The notes below the pieces were generated by a model. The model was given only the letters and a program-made list of their open reading frames with translations. It had not been told where the DNA came from and ran no database searches. From a virus: 46,775 nucleotides of DNA. Position numbers and translations under genes: made by a program. Below, piece after piece: positions 28,818 through 40,800 of the stretch (position 1 is its first letter; each line of letters starts with the position of its first letter). The stretch lies in IMG/VR virus record IMGVR_UViG_3300019776_000294, positions 1-46,775 of that record; one strand, written 5' to 3'.

Positions 28818-31800
28818 ATGGACTCAAATCAAGACTTTGGCAGTATCCTCCGCAACAGCAACGGTTTGAGTCCAGAAGGACAGCAGCAAGAGGGCTTAGG
28901 TTCTCTGCTGAACCAATCGCCTTACATCAGCCAGCAACCCCAAGCCACCCCATCAGCGGGCGGCGGGCGCAGTACCAAAGGCTCACTCGATCCCGCCTTT
29001 GTTGATTCCATTGCAGCAAAAGAAGGTCTGAGCGACACCCAAAAGCGGGTGATGAATGCTTTGCTGGCGCAAGAGTCGGGCTACGGTCGCAACGCGCGCA
29101 CCAGTGTGGACGGCGCGCAAGGCGCTGGCCAGATCATGCCGGGTACGTTCCAGCGGTACGCCAAGCCTGGTGAGGACATCAACGACACGGCACATAACCT
29201 GGCCGTCATGTCTCGCATCGTCAAGGATGCTGGCACCAAGTTCGGTGACGACCCCGCAAAAATCGCCACTGCCTATTTCTCGGGTGATGGCAATGTGAAC
29301 CAGGGTTCTGGCAGCGCATGGAAAAACGACCGTGCAGACGGCAACGGCAAGCGCGTGTCGAGCTATGTGGCTGACGTGCTGGGCCGTGTGGGCGAAGTGC
29401 CACCCACCCAAGCACAAGCAGCCAACCAAGCGCCAGACCTGTCCAAAGCTCCCAAGTGGGCTGACGTGGAAGCCAAGCCCGCTTTCAAGGCATTGCCAGC
29501 AGAAAAGCAGGCAGAAGCCAAGGCGGCGTACTTCGATTACTGGATTGCCCCTCACTCGGGCGAGCGGGCCGAGGAACTGCGCGGCAAGTTCTTGGCGCCA
29601 GCATCCACCGACCGCACAGCGATGCAGGTGGCCGGTGATACCGCGGTTCAACTGGCCGAAGGCGTGAACACGATCTTTGGCGCGGTGCCCAACCTTGTGG
29701 CGCCAGAGGGCCGCGTGGCCAAGTTCTTCAACGACAACGCCGAGACGTGGCGCAAGAACCAGTCTCCACAAATTCAGCAGCGCAGCGAGAACGCCAGCAA
29801 GGCCATCGACAAGGCGGGCGAGGATGGGGTGATCTCCCAGATTGCCGAAGCAGCAAGCCAGTATTTCAATGATCCAGGACTGGCCGCTCGTTTCGTGACC
29901 ACCAACCTGCCGAGCATGATCCCCGGCATTGGTGCGATGAAGGTAGCGCAAGCCGCGGCGCTTGCACGTGGCGCCAGTGCAGCCAAAGCAGCCAGCGTGG
30001 CCACCACAGCGGCGGGCGGCGTCAATGCCGTGCTGAACGCGGGCGGTGCGCGCGGCGAAGCGTTTGAGGACATCAAGAACACCCTCATCAAGCAGGGCTA
30101 CACCCCAGAACAAGCCGAGATTCAGGCTATTGCAGATTCACGCATCGTGGCAGCAATCGGCGGCGCGGCAGGCTTTGCCAGCGGCAAGATGGGCTTGGAG
30201 AAGGCACTGTCAGGCGCAGCGGGCGCGGGCGGTATCCGCGCGGGTGCCGGTGCACTGGCAAAAGAACTGGCCGGTGAGCAGATTGAAGAAGTCGCACCCA
30301 AGATTGCAACCAACATGCAGGCGCAGGCTTACGACAAGCGCAGTGCACTCAAGGACGTTGGCCGAACCATCGTAGAGACGGGCATCGGGTCAGCACCTGG
30401 CGCAGCGTTTGCCGGTGTGGCCGAAGGTCGCAAGGCCACGCTGACCCCTGACGGTCGCCTGGAAGAAGTGCCAGAAGCCAAGGCACCTGCGCCAGCACCT
30501 GAACCAACGCCAAACCCCACACCTGAGCCGGTTGCTGACCAAGACGCGGTGAACTTTGCCAAGGCACGCTATCAGCAGTTGCGCGAGAAGCAAGACGGCA
30601 AGACGGAAACGGTTGCTACCGATGACGGCATGGCCGACCAGGAGACGGCGGGCGCTGGCCTGTCTCCCACGGAGCAACAGGAATTCGATGGCCTCAAACA
30701 AGCAGCCAACGACCCCGCGGCGATTCGTACCCTGTACGGGCTGGATCAAGAAACCACCACTGAAAGCACACCAAATGTTGAAACTCAAGGACAAGACCAA
30801 GCAGATGGGCCTGCACCTGGCACGGATGCCAGCCTCCCAGATGGGCGACCAGAAGGGACAGCCCCCGAGCAAGAACCCGCAGCCGAAGCCACAGCCCCCC
30901 AAGAGGATGTCAGCAACGCAGTCGGAATCCCCGAACAACAAGATGAAGTAACGCCCAATCTGGCCGAACGGTCAGAGGGTGAGCTGCGTCAACAACTGCG
31001 CGATGCCAATGACCGCGGTGTACAGCGCCAGATCAGCGAGGAATTGGCGCGGCGCAAGGCTGAGGCTGAGCAGGCAGTGGAGCAGGTGGCCGAAACGGCG
31101 CCACCTAAGACCGAGAAGGAATCCAAGCAACGCAAAGCCCTGGACCGCATTGCCAAGGGCACGGCGTACTTTGGCAAGCAAAGCAAGGCGCAGGAATGGG
31201 TTGAAGCCAACGGTTTGACCGACACCCACACCGTGGAGAAGGATGCCAGCGGGGCAAACAAATGGAACATCGTAGCCAAGAAGGAAGATGCAAATGGCAC
31301 TCAAGCCACTGAAACCCAGCAAGCAGCGCAAGAAGGACAAGCGGCACCAAGTGCCGAGCAGCCAGTAACAAAGCGGGTTGATGGAAATCAACGCAACAGT
31401 GAGCCAATGCAAGAACTACTTGGCTTCAAGGTTGGCGACACTGGACTGAAAGTAAAAAACCGCACTTTCCCCAATGTGACCATTGAGGCGCTATTCACTC
31501 GGACGCTCCCAGGTTTTGCCGAACCTTCCAACATGGCGCGAGTACGCACGCATGCCGGTGGAATCAATGATGTATTGGTCGAGGACTTGATTCGATCTGA
31601 ACCTGTTGAAAATTCAATGGGACAAATCACAGACGGAAAACTGTTTGCAAAGCCCAAGACCGAGAAAGCGGCCAAGCAGGCCAAAAAGGCCACAGCAATG
31701 CGCGAAAAGGCAGACCGCATTGAGTCTGCTGGCGGCGATAAACAGGTTGTTCAATCGTTACGCGATCAGGCTGAGCGGGATGCACCAACTGGTAAGCAAG

Positions 31801-34800
31801 ACTTACAAGTTGACGTGTCGAAAAGCCAAGAAAAAATCGACACGTCTGCTGAACCTGTACAGGAAACCACCACAACCGACCAATTCGCCAACAACAAACT
31901 GTTCACCGCAGACAAGGTGGCAGCAGCCCGCGCCCGCATGAAATCCAAGCTGGGCACCCTGAATTCTGGGCTGGACCCTGAGTTGATGGTGGACGGCGTG
32001 ACCATTGCTGGTGCCTACATTGAGTCGGGTGTGCGCACGTTCAGCGAATACTCCAAGGCCATGATTGGCGACTTCGGGGACAAGATTCGGCCCTACCTGC
32101 GCAGCTTCTATGAAGGTGTGCGCCATTACCCCGGGCTGGACACCAAAGGCATGAGCACGCCCGCGGAAATCGACCTGATGGAAAGCCAAGGCACGGCAGA
32201 GCACACCAAGCCAGCACCGGGCACTGAGGCGGCTGTGGGCGAGGTTGTGAAGGCGCCTAAGAAAACGAAAGAGCGCAAGCCCACCGACATCCGACTCAAA
32301 GACGATTACGGCGTGGCTCACATTGATGGCTATGACGGCAACGGCGAAGGGTCAAGCGGGCCAGTCAAGGCTCAATTCCTGAAAGACACCCAGGCATACA
32401 TGCGTGACGTGTCGCTCAAGCTGCAGGACTCAGGCTTTGTGCCAGCGACCACCAAGAACGGCAAAGCATTGAAGGCGGTGAGCGTCAATGAATCTGGCGT
32501 GGCCGGGTCTGGTGACGTGATGCTGTCGATGTTTCACCCAGAAATGGGCGCTGGCATTTACATCACCATCGGCGGCACAGCAATACGCGGCGCGGTGCCC
32601 ACCACCACGTCTGGCATTTCCGTCATGATGCGCGTGACCAAGCAGGGTGACCCCTACGGTGGCGATCAGAACCGCTGGTTGCCTGTGAACCTGTCAAGCA
32701 CTGAGCTTGCAGACCTGGCCGTTCAGACGGTGCAGAAGAACCCAATTGTTAAATCTGACGCAAAGGTTCAAAATCAGACCACTGCCAATGACACCCAGGA
32801 ATCCCAAAATGCAAGCCCTGTACAAGCCGAGCCAGTATCCAAAGGAACTGCAAGCCAAGATCAAGAAAATGCCAGCACTGGCAACGGAGATAGCAAACCG
32901 GTGGGCACTGGGGTGGCCGCAGATGGTGCAGGATCTAATCAAGTCGGGGGAGTACCTGCAAGCACTGGTGAACCAGGAGGAACAGGAGCGCAACGCACTG
33001 ATTCAGGACGGAATGAACCACCTGTCAAGCTGGGAGAAAGCGGAAGTGATGGGGCTGACACAAAGCCCACCAGCAGCAACGACGACCACGTAATTGACGC
33101 CGAGGAAATCGGCAAAGGTGGGCTGGCCAAGAAGTACAAGGACAACATTGCCGCCATCAAGATCCTCAAGGCGCTGGGCGCAGAAGGGCGGGTAGCGACA
33201 CCTGACGAGCGCAAGGCGCTGGCCAAGTACGTTGGTTGGGGCGCCATGAAGGGCGCATTTGACGCATTCAACAAGTCTTGGGCAAAGCAACATGCCGAGT
33301 TGAAGGAGCTGCTGACAGACGCAGAGTTCAAAGCAGCCAAGGCATCCACGCTGGACGCCCACTACACCAGCCCGATTGCTGTGGGCGCCATGTATGACGC
33401 CATGACCCGCTTGGGGTTCAAAGGTGGCCGGGTGCTGGAGCCTTCTGTTGGGTCTGGCAATTTCTTCGGCATGATGCCGCGCGACATGCGCAATGCTTCA
33501 CAACTGTTTGGTGTGGAGTTGGATTCTCTGACCGCCAGACTGGCCCAGGCGCTGTACCCCAAGGCCAAGATTGCACACTCGGGCTTTGAAGATTTCGACA
33601 TCCCTGCCGAATACTTCGATGCCGTGGTGGGCAATCCACCCTTTGGCAGTCAGACGGTGATTGATAAGGACCGCAGCCCCTACTCAGGGTTCAGCGTTCA
33701 CAATTACTTCTTGGCCAAGGCCATCGACAAGCTGCGACCAGGCGGCATCATGCAAGTGGTGGTTTCCCACAACTTCATGGATGCGGTGGATGGCCGCACC
33801 CGAAAATGGATCGGTGAGCGCGCCACGCTGATTGGCGCAGTGCGATTGCCTGACACGGCATTCAAGGAAAACGCGGGTACTGAGGTGGTGACCGACATTC
33901 TGATTTTCCAGAAGAATGACCCCAATGCCGTGCAGGTGGACAACGCGGGCGAGTGGCAGGCGGTTGTCGATCAGGTCAACACCAACCCCAAGACGGGCGA
34001 ACCGGCCAAGCACAAGGTCAATGAATTCTTTGCCAAGAACACCGACATGGTGTTGGGCACCCCATCTGCTGGCGGCACGATGTACACGGCCAACCAGTAC
34101 ACGGTCACGGGCAATGGCGACCTGAAAGCCCAATTGGCCGATTGGGTGAAGTCTTTGCCAGAAGGCGTGTTTGACAACATCGACCGCAAGGCAGACAGCG
34201 CCGTGATTGACATGGCTGTGCCAGATGGTGTGAAGGTGGGTTCTTTCTACGTGGATGGCGCTGGCAAGGTGATGCAGCGCGGCCCTGACGTGATGGGCAA
34301 CAAAACGGCCAACGAGTGGACGCCGAAGAACCAGACGGCACCCAAGCGCATGCGGGGCATGATTGCTTTGCGTGACTTGCTGCGCACCCAGATGCGCCTG
34401 GAGCGTTCCCTCGATTCGACCACTGACGACATTGAGGCGAACCGCGCCGAGATGAACAAGCAGTATGACGCCTTCCTCAAGGAGTTTGGCCACCTGAACA
34501 GCACCACCAACCGTGGTCTGTTCATGGATGACACCGAATCCCAGTTGCTGCAAGCCTTGGAGTTTGACTACGACAAGGGCATCAGCAAGGCCACGGCTGA
34601 CAAAGAGGGCATCGACCAAAAACCCCCATCGGCAGTGAAAGCCGACATCTTCAAGCGCCGGGTTGCGTTCCCGCCACAAGACTTCTTGACGGTGAGCAAC
34701 GCCAAAGACGCCCTGTTGGCATCGCTGAACTACCGCGGCAAGGTGGATGGCGCCTACATGGCCGAGGTTTACAACAAGCCCATGGCCGAGATCGTCAAGG

Positions 34801-37800
34801 AATTGGGCGATGTGGTCTTTGAAGATCCACAGGCTGGCATTGTCACGGCTGACGAGTACCTGTCTGGCGATGTCAAGACCAAGTTGGCCGAGGCCCAAGC
34901 AGCAGCGCAAGATGATGCCAAATTCAAGCGCAACGTCAAAGCCCTGGAAACGGTCATCCCCAAGGACAAGAAGCCGTCTGAAATCAGTGTGGGCATTGGT
35001 GCATCGTTTGTGCCTGCCGAGTTGTATCAGCAGTTCGTGAAGGAAATCACGGGCGCAGGAGCGGTGGCGCACTATATGAAGGCGACCGGCCAATGGTTGA
35101 TCGACTTCAACGGCCAAGCAGACCCAGCCCTGAATGTGGGCAAGTACGGCACGGAAGATCTGGACGCGCGCGCGCTGTTCCAGTTGGCCATGCTGGGCAA
35201 GGGTGCAGTGGTCAAAAAGACGTTCAGGAATGTGGACGGATCTACCACGACTGTTGTGCTGGAGAAGGAAACCGAGGCGGCACGGTCCAAGCAAAACGCC
35301 ATCAAGGACGAGTGGAAGAAATGGATCTGGGCAGACGCTGCGCGCGCTAACCAGGTGGCCACCATCTACAACGACACCATGAACCGGCTGGTAGACCGCA
35401 AGTTCGATGGTCTGCACCTGACATTCCCAGGCATGAACCCTGCAATTTCACTGCTGAACCACCAAAAGAATGGTGTGTGGCGTGGATTGCAGTCTTACCA
35501 GGTGCTCTATGACCACGTGGTGGGCGCTGGCAAGACCTTTGAAATGGCCACTCTAGCCATGGAAATGCGCCGACTTGGCATTGCGCGCAAGCCCCTGTTT
35601 GTGGTGCCCAACCATTTGACATTGCAGTGGCGCAGTGAATTCACCCGCTTGTACCCAGGCTCCAACATCCTGGCAGCAACACCCGAGGACTTTGCCAAGG
35701 ACAAGCGTGAGCGCATGTTCTCCAAGATCATCACGGGCGATTGGGATGCGGTGGTGATCGGCCATTCTTCGCTCAAGAAGATCGGACTGCCGGAAGAAAC
35801 AGAGCGGGCCGTGCTGCAAGAGCAGATTGATGAAATCTCCCAGGCCATCGAGGACATGAAGCGCACCCGTGGCGACCGCAACATCACCCGCGACATGGAG
35901 GTCATCAAGAAGAACCTTGAAGCCAAGATGAAGGACAAGATGGCCGCAATCGGCAAACGCTCCAAGGTGGTGACGTTTGACGAATTGGGTGTTGATGCCA
36001 TGTTCGTTGACGAGATGCACGAATTCAAGAACCTCACGTACAACTCAACGATGGACCGTAACCCTGGCATGGGTAACCCTGCCGGGTCTGGCAAAGCCTT
36101 CGATATGTTCGTGAAAACCCGTTGGCTGTTTGACACCTTTGGCCAGAAAACGCCATTCATCACCGCCACGGGCACGCCGGTATCAAACTCGCTGGTCGAG
36201 ATGTACAACATGCAGCGGTACATGCAGTACCCCACCATGAAGCAAAAGGGGCTGCATGTTTTTGACGCATGGGCCAAGCAGTTTGGCAGCGTGGAAAGCG
36301 TGTACGAAGTGGCGCCATCGGGCAGCGGTTACCGCCAGTCGTCGCGCTTTGCCAAGTTCACCAACCTCCCAGGCTTGATGTCGCTGTACAACTCGTTTGC
36401 CGACACGGTGACCCTGGACGACCTGAAAGCGCAGGAAGAAGCTCAGGGCAAGCGGTTCCCCGTACCCAAGATGGTGGGCGGGCGCCCCGTGCTGGTGGTG
36501 GCCAAGCGGTCCCCGGCAGTGGCTGAGCGCATGGGCGTGCCCATGGCTGAACTGAATGAGGATGGGTCTGTCAAGTTTGAGGCTGATCCGTCACAAGAGG
36601 TGAGAATCACCCAGGACGACAAGACGCAGAAGTGGACCGCCAAGGTAGGCGATCTGACCATTGGCAACAACTTCGACACCGAGCAGGACGCCAAACTCAA
36701 AATCGTAGAGAAGGCGCTGACGCCAAAGGTATCGGTCGATCCTGGCTCAATTCTGGGCCGCTTCGCCAATTTGCGCCAGTTGACCAAACAATCCAAGGGC
36801 AAGATCAATGCTCTGTCGCTGACGGGCGAGGCCAACAAAATGGGCCTGGACTATCGCCTGATTGACCCACGTGCTGCTGACTTCCCAGGATCAAAGATCA
36901 ACATGGCCGTCAACAACATGATGGACGTGTACAAGAAGTGGGCAAAAGACAAGGGCACGCAGTTGGTTTTCTGCGATATGTCCATCCCATTGTCTGCCCG
37001 TGCTGCTTACGGTAGCAAGGAGCGCCGCTTGTACGTGCGCGGTGACGGTGACACCATTGAAATGAAACGCGGCACCCTGCACGCGGCTACCGGCCATGAG
37101 GACTTGCCGTTCTTTGTGGTGCCAACTGGTGAGAAGGAAAGCAAGGTATTCCACATCTACGATGCTGCCAGCGGTGCATACATCACACCAGGCGGTAAGA
37201 CCAAGGCTGGCGCCATCGAGAAGGCATCCGAGATCATTGCCGACGATGAAAAGCGGGCCAAGTGGATTGGCAGGCGTGAATCTGTTGGCGAGATCGGTCA
37301 AACCGACATTGACGAGTTCAACAACGAGAACGATGTCGAAACCGAAGGCATTGCTTTCTTTGGCGCCGAGGACATCGCGGGTATGTCTGGCTCTGCCCAG
37401 TTCTCTGTCTACGACGACATCAAGGCCAAGCTGGTAGCCAAAGGCGTGCCTGAGCGTGAGATAGCGTTCATCCACGACTACGACACCCCCACGGCCAAAG
37501 ACAAGCTGTTCAAGCAGGTGAAGGCCGGTGACGTGCGCTTCTTGCTGGGGTCTACGCCGAAGATGGGCGCGGGCACCAACGTGCAGGATCTGCTTGTTGG
37601 CCTGCATCACATTGATGCACCATGGCGCCCAAGCGACCTGGAGCAGCGTGAAGGCCGAATCATCCGGCGTGGAAACAAGCTGTACGAGCGTGACCCTCAA
37701 GGCTTTGAGGTGTTCATTGGCCGCTACGCCACGGAACAGACTTACGACACCCGCCGCTGGCAGATTCTGGAGCACAAGGCGCGCGGCATCGAGCAGTTGC

Positions 37801-40800
37801 GCAACTTCGATGGCACGATCAATGAGATTGACGACATCGACGGCGAGGCAGCAAACAGCGCCGACATGAAAGCCGCGGCATCGGGCGACCCGCTGATCTT
37901 GGAAGAAACCAAGCTGCGCAATGAAGTGCGCCGCCTGGAGCAGTTGCAGGCCAGCCACGCCGATGAGGTGTTGGCCATGACCCGCCGCGCGACTGACCAG
38001 AAGGAGTACGCCAGCAAGCATGGCCCAGCCAAGGTGCAGGAACTGAAAGAGTTGATTGCCGAGACGGCAAAGCACAAACTGGACAAAGACGGTTGGGCGC
38101 CTGTTCGTGTGGATGGTCAACTGCATGGCGAAAAAGAGTCAGCAGCCAAGGCGATCACCGACACGACCAGCGTGGTGAGGGCTGGCCTGGCTGAAAGCGT
38201 GATGATCCGTTATCGCGGGGTTGAGTTTGAGGTCACATACTCACATGGCAGATTGGCAGCAGACTCGCCAACGGGCAGCATTGGGACATGGGCCGCAGCA
38301 GAACCATTCAGCGCAAGCGGTTTCATCCAGCGCATGAAGAACTACGTTGACCGCTTGCCAGCCATCCAAGATGACGTGAAGGAACGAATCAAGAAGGCAG
38401 AGCATGATTCCGTGGCCTTGCTGGCACAGGCAAAACAACCATTTGCCCAGGCAGCGGATTTGGACAAGGCGCGCGAAGATTACAAAGGTGTGCAGCGTGC
38501 CCTGATGTCAAAAGGCCCAGCAGTGCCAGAGAACCAAAAGCCATTGGTGGCCAAGGGCATGGAAAACCAGAAGGCAGCACTGAAAGCTGCTGGCTTTGGC
38601 GAAGCGTTGGGCGAGTTCTTGGGTGGTGAAAGCGTCACACCCAAGCGTAACGCCAAGGACGATAATTCCAAAAATGATGACACTGACGCAGGCCAAGCAG
38701 ACAATTCGCCAGATACGGTCCGGGCTATCGGAATGCTCGAACGAAGATTTGGCGGAGATTACTTGGTTTCACATCCAGTGGAAGGATGGAGCACCAATGG
38801 AACCGCGTCGGTTGCACCAATTGCGCAAGCATTTGGCTCGAAAGTTGTTGGCTACAAGGTTAGGGCTGGACTGGAAAAAGCCGATACCTGGGGCATGGCC
38901 GGGTCCAACGGCACCCAGGCCGTGGGTCACATATTCCTCAACGTCAGCACCAACAGACCACACCTGGCAATTCTAGGCCACGAAACTGCGCATGAAATGC
39001 GCAAACGCAGGCCAGACCTGTATGCCAAGTTGAGCGATGCCATTGAGTCCTATGTAGACAAGGACAAGTACAGCAACAAGTTCAGAAACTCCAAAGTAGG
39101 TCGTGGGTCTTTGTGGGCTGGCATGACGCCAGACCAGGTGGAAGATTCCATCCAAGAAGAATTCATCGGTGAAGTGCTCTCCGATGGTTTCATGGATACA
39201 AACTTCTGGCGCGCACTGGGCCAAAAGAACAAGCAACTGCTGGCGCAGGTGTGGGCTTTCGTGGGCAAGATTTTGGGCAAGGTGCTGGGCAAAGATGGCA
39301 CCGGGTACACGAAGCGCACCGAGCAGTACCTGACCGACTACGCCAAGGTGATGCAGATTGCCGGTGAGGTGATGGCCGAGTACGGCATGAATCCGGGGGG
39401 CATGGGGAAGGCGATGGGTGTGCCCACAACACCAGAAGAACCCACGTTCAACCGCAAAGACGACACCGTTCGCCGCGTCCAAAACAACCTGTTGCAGTTC
39501 TTTGGCAACCGGGACAAGGTGCCAAGCCTCAAAACCTTTGGCGCCTACGACAAAACGCTTTCCACCCAGTTCCACAAGGCGCTGAAAGACAAGCACTATG
39601 GCAAGGTGTTTGGCCTGGTCAACGCCATGCAGAATGAAGTGAGCTTGACCAGTATCCGGCCAGCAGAATTGGCGCCAGGTGTGTTGCCCCGTGTGGATGA
39701 CGTGAAATCGGCATTCATGCAGATGGTCAAGGGCAAGAAGTCTGACTCTAATCTGACTGCAGCAGCCGATGCGATCTTTGCGGGCACCCTGGACGGCAAC
39801 AATGTCATGAGTGGCAAGGTTTGGTCTGATGACGAGTTGAAGGGCATGGGCCTGAATGACACTGGCATTGCGCTGTACCGTCAGGCGCGTGCTGCCATTG
39901 ATGCCAGCCTGGATGAAGTCGCCGCGGCTGAGGCTTACGCCATGGCACAAGGGTTTGTACCTAAGGCCATGCGCCGCGCGATCATTGACGCACCGGCCAA
40001 CGCTGAGGAACTGGTGACCAGCGAGATCCAAAAGCAGATCACCATGCTGGACAAGGCGATCAAAGCGGCTGAGAAGATGGGCGCCGAGCAGCAAGCGGCT
40101 GAGTTGAGCGCAGCTCGCAATAACTACAAGAGCACGCTTCGCCAAGTTGAAAAAATCTTCATCACTGCCAAGAACCTGAAAGCAGCCGGGTACGCACCAT
40201 TGATGCGTTTTGGCAAGTACACCGTGACCGTGCAAGCCATCGACCCAGACAGTGGGCGCGTGGCCAAGGATGAGAACGGGGATTCTATCACGCTGTTCTA
40301 CGGTCAGTTTGAGACTGAATCCGAGGCACAAGCCGTGCGCGCGCAGATGGACCAGCGGTATGCCGGCCAAGACGATGTGCGCGTGTCGGCGGGCACCAAG
40401 AGCACAACCAGCCATGAACTGTACGCTGGCGTGTCACCTGAGACGCTGGCACTGTTTGCCGAGTCCATTGGTGCTGACACGGCCATGCGCAAGTACATCG
40501 AGTTGGCCATGAATGAGCGCAGCGCCCTCAAGCGCAGGCTGGAGCGCAAGGGCACACGCGGGTACAGCGAAGATTTGCCACGGGTGCTGTCCAACTTCAT
40601 AACCAGCAATGGCCGGTTTGCCGCCCAGCGGTACTACCTGCGCGACCTGAACAACGCCATCAAGTACATCCCCAAAGAAAATGGCGATGTGATTGACGAG
40701 GCCAATGCACTCAAGAAGTTCATGACAGACCCCAATGACCCGGCAGCGCCTGTGTCGTCGGTGATGTTTGCATGGTTCTTGGGTGGTTCGGTGGCTGCAG

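Noticed and set aside
33684-35417. 577-aa and other long antisense frames under the giant gene (also 36891-38126, 38973-40415)
   Set aside because: They are shadows of the well-supported giant protein; no ribosome sites, no recognisable motifs.
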